From Omphalotus guepiniiformis (taxonomy: Eukaryota; Basidiomycota; Agaricomycetes; Agaricales; Omphalotaceae), in assembly GCA_028554645.1 (NCBI GenBank), contig JAQOOI010000021.1, positions 558,001 through 622,000 on the forward strand: a stretch of DNA of 64,000 nt, given 5' to 3'. A program made the position numbers and the translations under genes. This document shows positions 20,058 through 32,880 of the stretch, one piece after another. Positions within the stretch are counted from its first letter, which is position 1, and each line of letters opens with the position of its first letter. The notes under the pieces were generated by a model that was not told where the DNA came from, made no database searches, and saw only the letters and a program-made list of their open reading frames with translations.

Positions 20058-20426
20058 GTCTATATATACGCGAATTTCACCTCATGCGAATGTCATAGTT
20101 TAACGCCGAAAGAGTTTGAACGAGAATACTATTCAGTCTTTTCATGAGAAGATACTAACAAAACTACAATTAAACGTAAAGTGTCTACCACACATCAACA
20201 AACGTCTGATGTCTATGCAAAAATGAACTGGACCAACGAGAGTACGATAGTTGTGAGATAGTAATGCAAACGAACAAGACAACACAACGTCCGCGTCGCG
20301 ACGTATGTAACATCGTCTTTTAGAAACTGGAACACAAAGCGATAACGTTCACCGACAAGAAAAGAAAACACCTCTTACTCGTCACTCGACCTTCTTCTAA
20401 CACTGTGAATCATAGAGGGATCAAAA
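20058..20426. other. Intergenic, no gene seen
   Basis: Short spacer between convergent genes; no conserved frame is visible. Confidence 0.5.
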
Positions 20427-23400
20427 TCACTGAGGCAAAGCTCCCTTCAATCTCCCATCCCTCGAGCTCCTACCAACGGTCACTCCAATCTTCCCAGCCG
20501 GCTTCCTCCAACCCTGAGCCACAACGTCCCAAATCGATGCGTCATACCTCGACAGTACAATCGACACCTTCTGTGTCTCCGAAGGCAAGATCTCCACGTG
20601 CGTGAACCCTTTCAAGATTGAAGGTGGCTCGTGGGCGTCAGGCGGCATGTTCAGGTACAATTGAGGAATCTGTGGAAATTCACAAACAGGTCAGCACAAC
20701 GGAGAACAAATGTAAGGGCCAAACTGAAAGAAAAGCTCACTTCACCACCAAACACACGTCCAGTATTCTTGACATTGAAAGTAACATTGAACGCTGGTCG
20801 ATGAAGCCTAACATGATCCCAGCCAAATGTGCTCAAGAACGTATTCAACGAGCGAGACATACCACAAGGCAGCAGACGACCCTTCCGCAATAGGGGTCGC
20901 CTTGCCATCTTCCCATGCCTGGATCAAATCCGCCTGCTCGCCGTCCGGAGCGTCAATCTTGGAGATATGCAGATTGCTATAGCTGAAGTCGGTATAACTC
21001 AATCCGAACCCGAACTCAAATCGTGGCGTGATGTTGTGCTATGAACACTCATATGTCAGTCGGTTGCGGATGGACTCGAACAATGACAACGACTCACCGC
21101 GTCAAAGTGTCGATAATCGATTTCGAGCCTTGGGTTAGGAAGAGGAAGGCGCCTGTGGTCAGCACAACACTCCTCAATACACAACAAAACTCACCCTTCC
21201 GTGTACGGAATCTTCAAGATATCGTCGCCCTCCCCACCCAAGATAAGCTGCGCGGGGTAATCCTCCGCCTGCTTTGCAATGGTATAAGGCAACTTGCCCG
21301 ATGGATTCCAGTCTCCATACAGCACGTCCGTAATAGAGTTGCCAGCCTCTTCACCAGGTGCACCAGCCCAAAGAACCTTGAATTTCACCACCATATGTCA
21401 GTTTTGTGTCCTTGGAATGAACAAGAGTGACCTACAGCTGAAACGTTAGGATGCTCGATCCACGGTTCAAGTATGAGCGGTCCAACACTATGAACGACAA
21501 CGACAGTGTTTTCGTTCTGTTCAGCAACAGCAAGGACGAGATCATCTCCGCCATGCCAAGCAGTCAAATTCTTCCTATAAATCCAGAATGACGCCTATGA
21601 GCCAAAATTCATTCCGTGAGGAGGAGACCCACCGATCGCCCTCATTACCATCAACAGTGATGTAGTCCTCTCCAGAATCCGAGTTAATAAACACTATCGC
21701 AACAGACTTGCCAAACGCCATGTTTCCAGCACGAGGAAGATCAAAGTCGTCGAAAGTCCACGAAACACTTGTTCGATTTCTTCGAGCTCGGGCTTGGATG
21801 GCTTCATATGGCTACAAACAACGAAATTCTTTCAGCAAAAGCGGGCGAGGACTTGGATAACTTTAGTACAAACCGAAATCAGGTACGTGAAGTTGGCGGT
21901 TCTGCGCATATAACCCCGCGTCAAAAACCAAGTCACTCAAACAATAGCCTTGTATTCAAACGACTCACCCAGATCCCCATCCCATAGCCAAAATACCATC
22001 TTGACCACCCTACATCACCCAACTATCAGCAACTTCGATCAATGAATCCTGTTGAACACCCACCCTGGTCAGCAAACTCATTTGGCCCAATCCTCCCAGG
22101 ACCAGCATCACTCCCCGCCAGTAACAAGCTCCTCTCAGAACCCGTGAGCGGCAAAGCCCCATTGACATTCTTCAACAGAACCGTACTCGCCGCGCCCATC
22201 TCGCGCACGAGCTTGTAGTGGTCAGCCTGCACATCAATGTGCGCATTGGTCGCTTCGTCGTCTGGGAAGAACGCATTGAAGTTGGTTGTAGGGTATGATG
22301 GGTCATCTTGGTGAAGGTAGTACCAAGCGGCGATGATTCGGGTTGCTAGAAAAGAGTTCCGAGGGGCGGGGATTCAGCATCGGGTGTGGAGAGAGGGCTG
22401 AGATACGCACCCATGTCGTCCACTCTCGACTCTGCGATCGTCCCGTTCTGAACAAATGCAGTGAGATTGGCACCGAACCAAGAGGTTCCAGAGTTGAACG
22501 TGATATCTCCCGGCATAGTCATCTATGCCGCATCAGACAGTACATAACAAGCAGAGAAAGCGCAGAACATACATCCAGGCCAGTCGCAGCAGACATTGTA
22601 GACTCGGTAGCCTGCCAATCCGACATTACAACTACAAGTTTCAGACCTCAGTCAAAACCCACTCGATGCGTAAGAGTGAGAAGATTCGAATACTAACACC
22701 CTTGGAAGCCAAACTCGCGCTTCAAGATATCGTTCAACATTTTGTCGTTCTCGCACGCATATGTCCCATTGACTAAATTATACAACACATTGTCAGTCAT
22801 AAGCCACATTCAGCGGCCAAACCACTCACTATAACTGCACATAACGCTAGCAACACCGGCAAGTACACTCTTCAAGAATGGGTGCGCATAAATTTCATGC
22901 TGAGTTCTGTCATCTACATCTGAGCTCTCCTGAGTTCTAAAATGTTCTTGCTCACTGCACATGAACCAGTTAGCACAAACTCCAACCAAAATCACCACAC
23001 CCACATTATTTATATAGTGCTTGGCGCAAGCCTGGACACCACCTGCCTGCATCCCCAGAATCGTTTCATATGCTGCCTCACCAGTCAAGAACGGATCAGC
23101 TCCAAAACCCTCCCAGTTTCGGCCACCCTGCGCGTTACGACCCATATTCATCATAGGACCCAAGGCGATATTGACACCTTTCCCGACATGCTCGCGGCCC
23201 ATGAAAAGACCTCGGCGACGAATAAGGTCGCGGTTCCATCTTCAAAGGAGATGTCAACCCCAAACATCCCGAGATAGTTAGCATATAATAAGTTTGACGC
23301 ATGTCATTGCAGCATTAATACCAGTAGGAAACGCGGTAACGAAATCGGCGAAACGAACACCCAGTGGAGAATCCTTTCATGAGCCTTTATCAATTACACT

Positions 23401-24479
23401 CTTACTTCGAAGTATCCACTGACGCACCTCTAGACATAGTCCTGGGAAGTCTCCTACGGGTGGTGTATTGCCCTAGCCACAAGGAGATTCATTTCTCACT
23501 CAACGGATGATAAGAGGACCCGAAAGACTTACCACACACAATCCTCCCTCCCATCCCACTCCAGTAGTAATGTTGACCTTTTCCTCCAAAGTATAGCTGG
23601 CAACCTGAGCATCACCAAAGAAGCATGAGCAATGTCACCGAAGAGCACAGTAAGAAGCATGAGAATGAGAGGTAAGAGGCAAAATTAGAAAAAATGAACA
23701 GATGAGCTGTAACCAGCCCAAGAATATCGCCGTCTTTTTTTCGCCGTTCTGTTTGACAAAAGGTTACTCGGCCCGGTGTATCTCATATATATATTACCGG
23801 ACCGAGGAGCGAAAACGCGGCAGGCGAAACGGAAATGACGTAATCGACAACACGATCAGCGTGCGGGGGAATCTTGACGGAGACAGATCTCCGCGAGTAA
23901 CGTTCAAGCAGTCAAGCTCACCTTGGCCTTCGCTTTCTCATAAGCGGCTGCCCAAGCTTGCTCAAAGTCCGGGACAACAGCGGCGTTCACGACTGGCGGT
24001 TCAAGCGGGTCCGTAGGAGGAAACACGCCCGGCACGGGCGATTCTGTGGGAACAGGGAACGGAGAAAAGGAGACTGGCGAGATGGGAATTGTTATCCTGG
24101 ATTGGGTAGCAGGTTCACCGGTGCTGGATGGTACAGCGATGGAAGAATTCGGGGCACTGGAAGTGACGGCGACGGAGCTGGAGCTAGATACAGCTATAGA
24201 GCTTGAATTTGAACTCGCCGAATTGGTTGACGATGAAATGACCGAAGAAGAGAAAGACGCTGTTGTCGATGCGGCTGAAGAGCTAACCGGAACTGTGGAG
24301 CTAGTGATAGAAACGCTCGGTAAGGCCGACGAGCTCGATGCACTCGACGAAAGGCTGGTACTACTGAAGACAATAGTCGCCGTTGATGAATCAGACAACG
24401 CTGAAGAATCTAAGGCAGACGATACGGCGAGAGCCAAGGGTACACATGCCAGCCAAAATGGCAGACGAATGGCGGACAT
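20427..24479 (-). CDS. Beta-glucosidase, glycoside hydrolase family 3, secreted
   Basis: The gene is on the minus strand with many short introns. The ATG at 24479 starts a signal peptide ([20 protein letters not shown]). A Ser/Thr-rich stretch of about 130 residues follows, then the catalytic part. Markers in order are [60 protein letters not shown], the nucleophile motif VMSDWQAT (about 22615), [36 protein letters not shown] with the likely acid/base Glu, [20 protein letters not shown] and [13 protein letters not shown]. The C-terminal fibronectin-III-like domain ends in [18 protein letters not shown]. It hydrolyses cellobiose or other beta-glucosides outside the cell. Exon limits were not all resolved, and the first intron (about 23607-23921) is unusually long at roughly 315 nt. 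Confidence 0.85.
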
Positions 24480-24599
24480 GGTGGTCGAATACAAAGAAAC
24501 GAGGTGGAGCCAAGGAGACGTCTCGCAGCCTTACACTATATTATATACATACAAAACGAGGATCCAGATCAGCTCAAATACCGTCCTCCGCATTACGTA

Positions 24600-25940
24600 A
24601 GGTTATTTTTCGCATTAACCTTCGAATTGTTATGGATTTTAACGTAAATGCTCTGTACACGAGTTCAGCTCGGGATGCCTTCCAGAACTTTTATCCACAT
24701 ACCGACATGTCGTAGATCTATTCAAGCAAGTTCAAGTTACAACTTCATACCTACATATTGGATCCTTGGCAGTCGAGGCTCCGTGCACCAAGGCCAGCAC
24801 GTATTTCCCCACACTGCAGGGTCGGCTCTAGTTCTCGCTTTGTGAGTTTCAAACCTTCAATGGGCTAAAAAATCCAGATTGCGCATCAATACCGTACCCC
24901 CTGACCTAACTTTCAGCATCTCCTGACCACCACGAACCGCGTGGAGGACCCAGTTATGCGTATTTTACGGCGCTCTACAGACTTCCTTCATCATATGTGA
25001 TGAAGTCTCTGATGATGCCGTCCCTTACTGCTGGCAATACAGTGGCAATACAGTGGCAATATATAGAACAATCAAGGGAGATTCTATGGGTATCACGTAT
25101 GTAAGCCCATAACCTGTCGAATATTTTCCGTCAGAAAACGTCAAACCAAAGGATGAATTAAAATCGAAGCATTTACTGCTTTGCGGAAGAGCTTGTGCGG
25201 TGGTGAACGAGAATGGTTTATCCTGGTTTATCACCCGCAGCAAACGTCGCCTGATTCGCTGGCCACAAGTCATGAGCACAAAAAAAGGAGAAGAAGACTT
25301 CCGAAATATCGGGCACAATCTAAAAATGTAGATGGATAAATATCGGAAAAATCCATCTGCAGCAAGCACACCCTCCAAACTCTTCCAAGTTCCAACTTTT
25401 ATTCACTATTGGTTCTCTCCATGCATAATCGTGTTCCAGGAAAGTACGATCCTTCCATCCATGAATAAAAGCTTACATTTTCTTCACAAATAAGCCGATG
25501 TTCGTCCTTCCAAGTCCCGGCAGAAATTTCCATTGTTCAAATCTGCCGTTGCTGACCGAAAGTTCGCGCATCCACTGGGCAGTCATGAGAGCTGCAGGCA
25601 TTCAAAGTCTGGACGTATTGATGTTCTGGAAGGAAGGAACCTGACGTGCTTGTAGCCACTATGAACACGAATGAGGTTGACATTCAACCTTTTGTTGGCT
25701 GAAATTCACAGTCAACCTCCGACAGGTTGTTTGTGAATGTTAGGTTGCTTTCCAATCTACGGGATTCAACCTTTCGATGGATTATATTCACTGGCTTCAC
25801 CTCGCACTTTTTGTGTAGGTTGAACTGCCAAGATTTCCAACCTACTCACATAATGTAACTCTAGCCAAGGCTCGCGCGTCTTTGTACTCGATTTGAATAT
25901 CGCTTTCAACCTCTGCCTAGTGTCTCACTCGCTCACAATT
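24600..25940. other. Intergenic region with short repeats and a perfect hairpin
   Basis: No gene is recognised. It contains a triple repeat of CAGTGGCAATA near 25033-25062 and a palindrome at 25704-25738. The region between about 25670 and 25850 is rich in CAACCT/AGGTTG motifs. Confidence 0.5.
25704..25738. repeat. Nested hairpin palindrome
   Basis: Outer arms ATTCACA and TGTGAAT and inner arms CAACCT and AGGTTG are separated by symmetrical 2-nt bulges, around a 5-nt loop. Its position in an intergenic stretch full of the same motif suggests a small foldback element. Confidence 0.6.
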
Positions 25941-25954
25941 CTCACTCGTGTTGA

Positions 25955-26614
25955 ATGTCATTGAATACCAACTTCTGCTCTATTTCTGTTGTGCATGTGT
26001 CAAATTCCAGTATTGACATTTGCCTGGCTCCGAAAGTGGCATCCTCGAGCTCGTCACCGGCACATCTAGAAACCCATTCAAAAGGCAGTGCAAAAGGGAT
26101 TGCGAGGGGTGAGAATGAAGCTTCAGAAGTCGCAGCCCAAGTCGATCCGCTATTATCATTCACGGTGGATTATGAACAGCTGGTGAAACCTATCGTGCGT
26201 ACACTACCACTACATTTCCTGATAGGATGAAATAATTCTTCCTAGGTCATCCGAATCAGTTTAAAACCTTCAACATCACCGCCTATTGCTACTGCCTCAA
26301 CCGAGTACTCCTTGACTGAATCCGATTCAACTGACCGCCCACAAGTGTGGTGTGATGAGGCTACAGTGGAGGAACATCATCACTGTATCAACCCTCCGGC
26401 TCTCGACACCCCGCGATCCAATGTCCAATCGTGGTGTGACACACAGTTTTTCGCTGACGTGGCAGATGCCCTGTACGGTTCTTGGCCAGGCTCCCCATCA
26501 CATCCTCGCACCTCAAAGGCAGACCCTGTCGGCTTTGATTCCTATCGAGGGACAAATTTCAAACTGGCGGCAACGGGTTTTGAGGGTTGCTCGACCGAGA
26601 CCTCCGAGACCTAA
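25955..26614 (+). CDS. Hypothetical protein, 202 aa
   Basis: Two exons (25955-26194, 26246-26614) with a 51-nt intron join in phase from ATG to TAA, giving 202 aa. The sequence is Ser/Thr-rich with polar, possibly disordered parts. Near the C-terminus is VWCDEATVEEHHHC, followed by SWCDTQFFADVADALYGSW. I recognise no domain. It could be a real small gene or a remnant; the clean intron and two-exon frame favour a gene. Confidence 0.45.
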
Positions 26615-26981
26615 CCCTAACGATAATATGCTTACATCAACGTGATTTGATCTGCTTTCTGATATACTTGAACTTAGGGGCTGCAGCTCCTACCCTAGTC
26701 CAGATCTCTATCATGTTTCAGACAGATCGTAACAAATCGTAACAGCATCCACTGTTTATTACTGTAGCGACCATCACGCTGATAGTTCACAAGATACTCT
26801 CTCAGACACCGTGTTGATTTGCGCTATGGTTGTCGCCGGACGTTGCGAAGTCATAAGTAAGGAGCCTGATTGAAAAAGGGACGACGAACAGAATTAGATT
26901 TGCGCACTTTCATCAATACGTCTACGTCCACTAGCTTCCCAGTGAGCTGCTCTCGTCTCTCGTATTCGAAGAACATCAATC

Positions 26982-28379
26982 ATGCCAGCAAAAAACACCA
27001 TCCACACCCTCGGCACAATACAGCACTCCATTGACCAAATCATCTTCTCCTCCTCTCCAGCACGCTCAGGTAGTAGCTCGACATTCCTCACCATAAACAC
27101 CCATTCCGAAACCGGAGACGTATGGAGCTGGTCACCAACCAAAGGAATATCCCATTCATCCCCATTATCCGACTCAACATCAATCAAACGCCCCCTGGCA
27201 TGGTCCCACGAACGTCATTGCGCGCCTCTGATTGACATCAAGCGGGGACTCGTGCTAGCAATGAGCCCGCAGGTATTGAATCAGAGGGATACAATACGTG
27301 TGTTCAGACTAGAGGACCCAGACCCGAACAACAGCGATGCAACAATTCTCGTCCCGCATACGTCTATCAGGCTTTCGAGCGAGAGACCGGTGAATATATA
27401 TCGGTATCATTTACAGGAAGACGGGCATCTGTTGATAGCTGCTAACGAGGGGGAGCAGGATGATGAGGACGAATGGGATGAGGACGACGAAGGTATGGGA
27501 GTCTTGGCTAGGATATTAATTTGCGATCCTACCAAGTCGGATTCGCCGGTCCTGCACCAGCTCGTTTGGCATAGAAAGGAAGACCCCTTTTTCGATTCGA
27601 TGTTGCTCCTGCCTACAGGTGTAATCATCGTTACGGAGTCCCACTATAACCTCGAGCACAACGCTACTGGGGTCACAATTCACGTCTGGGACTCGCACTC
27701 TACAAAACCTCTCACGTCACCTTTCCGCTCCGTTAATGCCTTCCCGATGCTTATGAAGAACGACGAGGCGTGTCTTGCTTCAGAAGTTACATGCAACGTC
27801 CTCACTCCATCTGCGGTAGTACTTTGCGTTGTGGAAAGTACTATGGACGTTCTTCCTGGGTACGACACACACCAAGCTATCATCCGTTCCTTCGACTATT
27901 CCCTTAAAGAAACGTGGTGCGCGGAACCTATCCCAGGAACCGTCAGCGATATTATATACGTACCCTCACAAAACGCATTCGTAGCGTTCGGCGCACATAA
28001 CGAATCGAGGAGTAGCGGTGGCGTACCGGATTGGGCTTTAACAGCCACCGTCATCGATGCAGAGTCCGGGCATACGCGGTGGGCGGATAAAATCAACTAC
28101 AGGGCATTTGGTAGGAGGCGAGTGGCGTGTTCGGTCGAGAACTACAGTGGCTTGAACGGAGACGTTCCGAGTATTGTGGTGATGTTTGATGATGGGACAA
28201 TTAGTTTCACGCCGCTGGAACGATTCGTGGAGGATGGGTTTAATGGTATCGATCCTTTGGATGCTGTGAAAACAACGGAGTTGGATGGTGGGGTTGGCAG
28301 TAAGATTGTTAGAGGTGCGATTGGCCCCGGGATTGCAGTGTTTGTGAAGGAGGAAGAGTTTACGGCTGTCAACTGGTGA
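26982..28379 (+). CDS. Hypothetical protein, 465 aa, probably beta-propeller-like
   Basis: Single exon starting at MPAKNTIHTLGTIQ. Repeated short strands ending in aromatic or Asp positions (DVWSWSPTKG, TIRVFRLEDPDP, GVTIHVWDSHST, ALTATVIDAESGHTRWADKI, PSIVVMFDDGTISFTPLER) recall WD-like or beta-propeller blades. An acidic loop (GEQDDEDEWDEDDEG) lies near residue 160. No catalytic motif is seen. The fold is inferred from the pattern only. Confidence 0.6.
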   Translation: MPAKNTIHTLGTIQHSIDQIIFSSSPARSGSSSTFLTINTHSETGDVWSWSPTKGISHSSPLSDSTSIKRPLAWSHERHCAPLIDIKRGLVLAMSPQVLNQRDTIRVFRLEDPDPNNSDATILVPHTSIRLSSERPVNIYRYHLQEDGHLLIAANEGEQDDEDEWDEDDEGMGVLARILICDPTKSDSPVLHQLVWHRKEDPFFDSMLLLPTGVIIVTESHYNLEHNATGVTIHVWDSHSTKPLTSPFRSVNAFPMLMKNDEACLASEVTCNVLTPSAVVLCVVESTMDVLPGYDTHQAIIRSFDYSLKETWCAEPIPGTVSDIIYVPSQNAFVAFGAHNESRSSGGVPDWALTATVIDAESGHTRWADKINYRAFGRRRVACSVENYSGLNGDVPSIVVMFDDGTISFTPLERFVEDGFNGIDPLDAVKTTELDGGVGSKIVRGAIGPGIAVFVKEEEFTAVNW

Positions 28380-28449
28380 ATTCCATTGGGATTGTAAATG
28401 TTTTGAGTCTTTTATTTCAAGACTAGACAACAATCGTCTTAAATGCAAA

Positions 28450-29007
28450 GGAGCTTCACGATTCGGAGTGCCAGCCTCGAAGAAAGATTATGATGCCTAC
28501 AGAGATTTCCTGAGTATCAAGCGAGTCCCCTCACTCTCGAGAGGCAAACCTAGGCCAAGCCGTAGCATTTCGTAAGACGGATGGAAAGAAGAAAGTAACT
28601 CAGGCTCGCGAGAGGGAAAGAATGTATTCATGTTCTTCTGATTCTTCTGTACGTGGAAGATGAGGAGAGAATCATTTCAGAACTTTCAGAACTTTATTCA
28701 CCAATTAAGGTCAACTTCATGACAGAAAGATCCCAACCTTCCTTTTTAGGCGACTTTAGGCCTTGATCCTGACTATTTTGAGACGGAAATTCCGCAAAAA
28801 CATGAGCGCTCGAGACCGTGAGAATTTCCAGATACTTATTCTCCTCCTTGTCTCATCGTATCATAGCTTTGCCCGTACAGGCAGAGACGGGTGCGCAGTG
28901 TATCCCTCCTGGAAATCGACCACTAAACCGTCCAGACCTTCTTGATTTTACGATACCAAGTTCATAACGAAATCTAACGAAGAAACATAACGAACTATTC
29001 ACGACAA
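28450..29007. other. Intergenic, no gene recognised
   Basis: The 3' flank of the previous gene and the promoter side of the next. An open frame at 28763-28945 has no family features. Confidence 0.45.
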
Positions 29008-31071
29008 ATGGCTTTTAACGACACTTCTACTCTTTCGACTCTTCTTCCATCGACACCTTACTTGCTTGCTTATGTTCTACCTCTACTTCTTCTCTCTCTT
29101 GTATTGAACTTTGCTGGTGCTTTCCTTATACTCGACCGTACACGCTCGTTTTCACCCCACTATGAAGCAATACCCGGAGCGTTTGATAAGCGGAAGAAGA
29201 AACTCAATTGGGTTTTGGAAGGTGGTCTGGGTGGTTTGTTCATCGGTTATGCCTTTGGACGTAAGTATCCTGTCTTTTTATCGTTATATTTTTCTGAAAG
29301 TTGTCTGTCTGCAGTACATCTATCCACTTTCTTTGCCCTTCTCATTCCTGCAACTACAACCTCTGCAGCACTATCCGCTAAATCATTTGTTGCTGTCTGG
29401 CTGCTATCTTCTCTTGTCACCACCGCCCTTGCCGGGCGATGGAGGTATGCTGCATTGGGGTTGGCTGGTATTTCTGGAGGGTATGTCGCAAAGTATCCGA
29501 TTAACGTTGACGAAATAACTCACTGCACCACTCACAGAGCACTATTTGCGTTATCAATCTCAGTCATCATACACCCATCTCTTCTAACACGTATCGTCTT
29601 CGTGGCCATCACCTCCCCCATTCTCACCGTTATGACCCTCTTGCCTCTTGCACGCTTCCAGCACGGGTCTCTTCGTTTCGCAACAGCATCGACTGGTGCT
29701 TTTGGTCTTGTCCTTTCCATCGCTCTTCTCTCTCACATACCAGCCTGGGCTAATGTCTGGGAACGTCTATGGGTCTACGCGAGCATCGATTGGGGCACAA
29801 GCAAAGAACAGGCTCTCAGCGCATGCTTCTGCCTTTGCCTATGCGCCGGTTGTCTTTGCGATTATTTCTTGCATAGGAGATTTGGGGAATGTCCCGATGA
29901 GGTATGAGTGGTTCCGTTATCCTTCTAATGATTTTCTCCTTACCTATTTGTATCATTGTTGTTTCAGAAATGGGATCATTACCTCGCCAACTATGCTGCC
30001 AATCTGCCTAACCAGTCAGATCGCGCTGGGACCTTCCAGCCATTCACATCGATATGGGAGCGTATTTTCGGACGCAGCCATAAAGATGCTGTTTCGTCGA
30101 GAGACATTCTTTTCCCTGATAGCGACGTCAAATACCCTCTCAGTCCACTTTCTCCTACTCGAGGGTCAGGAAAGCTGCAGAAGCATGATTCTCAGTCGCA
30201 GCACGGAACGAGCAACGTCGTCGCTAATGATTCCATGAACGCGTACGACTTTAACAACAGCCCCGGTTGTCTGAAGAAAGGTCGCTCAAAACGAAGCGGG
30301 CACGCTCATTTCCACGCGCGTCTAGGGAAAAACGACAGGAAACCACGAGAAGCCGTTAAATTCCGACCTCTTGACGAACTCAGCTCTGACTCTGAGGACG
30401 AGAAAGAGAAAGAAGTTAACAGCCTAGCTAGTCGAAGACCTTGGCTACGACAGACATCTTCCATGGCATCGACAACGACGCTCGTCAACGAAGGTAGTAA
30501 CGGTTTTGTCAAAGTCAAAGACAAGAATTCGAACGACAGAATCGAGGACGTGAATGTGGAGATTGACTATGAGAAGGAGATCCAGCAGTTGCGGGATATT
30601 AAACGGAAGAACGGCGGTGCTGTCGCATCCGTTGTTACTGGCTTGGGAGATGGCGAGGTGCCCGAGTACTCTGACTACGAAGAAGAGGATTTAGGCAGTC
30701 CGACTCTTAGAACCCCAGCTCCTTCGAGCCCTCATAGTCAAGAATGGAGCCCAGAGTTCATCAAGCGTCATCGTTCTTCAACATCTGGGACGGCGGTCGA
30801 GTCAAACAAGTCCGCTCACACGCTAGCTCCTGTTCCTGTTCCATCGTTTGGCGCTGTACCTGCTACACCCTCGCTCATTAAAGCGCTGGATCGTGTAGCG
30901 CTAGCGCAACAGAATGCTTATGGGGGTGTGGCTGCCAAAGCAGGCGAAGGTCTTCCGCGTTTGGCGGAGGATATTGATTCACATGCTCATGGTTCACCTG
31001 AGCCTGAAGGACGCGGTCAGCGATGGGATCTATTCTGGAAGGAGGTAACAGAGAAAACAGGTGGAAAGTAG
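29008..31071 (+). CDS. DUF4203/TM7S3-TM198-like membrane protein with long cytosolic tail
   Basis: Four exons (29008-29260, 29315-29480, 29538-29901, 29968-31071) join exactly, giving 628 aa. The N-terminal 260 residues hold about seven hydrophobic segments (LLAYVLPLLLLSLVLNFAGA, FIGYAFGLHLSTFFALLIPA, FVAVWLLSSLVTTALA, IVFVAITSPILTVMTLLPLA, FGLVLSIALLSHIPAW). The invariant-looking GGLGGLFIG motif follows the first helix. This is the layout of the DUF4203 (TMEM198-like) domain. The remaining 370 residues are polar and Ser-rich with acidic patches (LSSDSEDEKEKE, YSDYEEEDLG), likely cytosolic. The role in fungi is unknown. Confidence 0.75.
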
Positions 31072-31522
31072 TTTTTTGAATTTGTTCGACGGACATGATG
31101 GGCACAGCTAATACTCCCTCGTTATCAAAGTGAGAGGTTGCTTATATGTAGCTTCATGTTGTCACGATGTTATGACCTTCTACTACCGGTATCCTTATTT
31201 ACGCTATTTTATTTTATTTCATTCTGCATCCGTTCATCCGACTACGAAAACATCGTAAGAATTATAATGGGTAACACGAAGTCGCAAAAATAAGAAATTG
31301 AGTAATAAAGAGTACAGGATGTGCATAACTATGAAGATCATTACATGACACTATGTATTTAGTTATCCTTATATCTAGCAAAGTAGCAGTGCGCCACTGC
31401 CTCAGTTGCAGATCAGCGACTGGTCTATCCGGGGTACTGCAAATCAGCCCCTCTGGAGACCGCATACAATATTACCGTACATCTCCTTTGAATCGTACTA
31501 AAGAATTCCAAGGAAGAAACCT

Positions 31523-32880
31523 TTATATATGGTCGTGGTCGCATCTCTCACAGAGCATCACCAACGACTCCGCCGGACACAACTGGCACATCTCCCCCGC
31601 GCACCCTTGGCATTCCAAAATGCTTCGACAACCAGCACACAGTTGCGATCCGCAATTTTGGCACGAGTCAATCCTCCCATTCGCCCTCGCGACCCCTACA
31701 CAACCCTTGCACACAGGCATACTACACAGTCGGCAGCTCCATGCAAACAGTGAAGGCCCTCCTCCACATATAGAACCGCCATCCCGACAAGCATCGGTCG
31801 ACGATTTACACGAGCTACACAAGTCTGCTCGACCACATTCAACACACCTTTCTTCCACCTCTTCGCATTCCTCGCAGAGATCGTTGTGACAACCAGGACA
31901 CTCCCAAACCAAAGGATTTTTGCTCCAGAATGCACATATGTCGCAAATCCATTTATGCGCGCATCCGAGGCCTCCTTCGGGTGAGCAAGAAGGACAAACG
32001 AGCCCAAGCCCAGACGAGATACCTCCCCCTGTCCCAGCATTAAACGCCGCAGGCAGACTCGCAAAAGCAGCACTAAGATCATCAATCCCTCCACTTCCGA
32101 ATGCTAAACCCAACCCCTCGCTTCGCCTAGACCAGCATTTCGGATTATCACACCTCCCCCACGTCCGTCCATCATCTTCACCAATACCATCCAAACAATC
32201 ATTACACGGCGCCAAAACCGTGTCGTGAAGCGTACGCATCTCCGTCCTTTTTCTTTTTCTCGACCCAGACAAGTTACTCTGCGCTTTGGGGTATTCCGCC
32301 GTGGGAGCGCCAACGCATCGTCCAAACTCCTTCGAGGGCAAGAAGCGCCTGCATATCGGGCACTGTGTCTTGTTAGCGCCTAGTGTAGATCCTACTACTG
32401 TCGTATGGGTATGACCGTGACCGTTCAGGCTTGAAGGCCGTTTCGTCGATGGCTCGCACCCACTAGGAAACACCATTGAGAGGTTCCAGTTCATAGCGTT
32501 CAAGTTCTGTTCAAATATGACGTTCTGGTGGCAGACCGGCATGATCTGCATAGCGATTTCTGTCAACACTCGTTATACACTGGAAATGGGATGGTATTAA
32601 AGAGAGACGGACGTACGTGAGGGGAGGGGTTATAATGACAATTAGAGTCTGTATCAAAAGCAAGCAGGTTGAGGCCCTTCAAGTGATCTGCAAGATGTAC
32701 AGCCGTGAAGTGGCTTCTATAGCTTCCGTCCGGTTCTCGTGCACTTTACAACGAAGATTATCGACAATCAGATTCAGAAGCTGCACAACGAAGCGCAGCG
32801 TGGAGTCAGTGGCAATCTTGAGCGGTTGAGTGTGAAGGAGGTAAGCGTTGGAGGGTAAAGGAGGCGCTCTGGACCTGAGG
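31523..32880 (-). CDS. Cys-rich zinc-binding protein, possibly F-box/RING-like
   Basis: The last exon (about 32540-31523) encodes repeated CxxC pairs: TQCPICRRFLPSKEFGRC, CNDCL, RCDNPKCW, CPSCSPEGGLGCAHKWICDI, CPGCHNDLCEECEEVEERCV, CGRADLCSSC, CRLCSMPVCKGC, CQNCGSQLCAGC and CERCDHDH. That is enough for several zinc sites. Upstream an exon (about 32610-32695) encodes DHLKGLNLLAFDTDSN and CHYNPSPH. It joins in phase to IMPVCHQNVIFEQNLNAMNW through an acceptor at the CAG near 32543. The more distal 5' exons are not resolved. Families of this shape in mushrooms often start with an F-box, but I do not see one clearly. Function is unknown, perhaps in protein ubiquitination. Confidence 0.6.

Noticed and set aside
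24046..24600. Acidic 184-aa open frame on the plus strand
   Set aside because: It is the antisense shadow of the Ser-rich N-terminal exon of the beta-glucosidase.
32617..32829. Plus-strand 70-aa open frame
   Set aside because: It overlaps the probable upstream exon of the Cys-rich minus-strand gene and has no family features.
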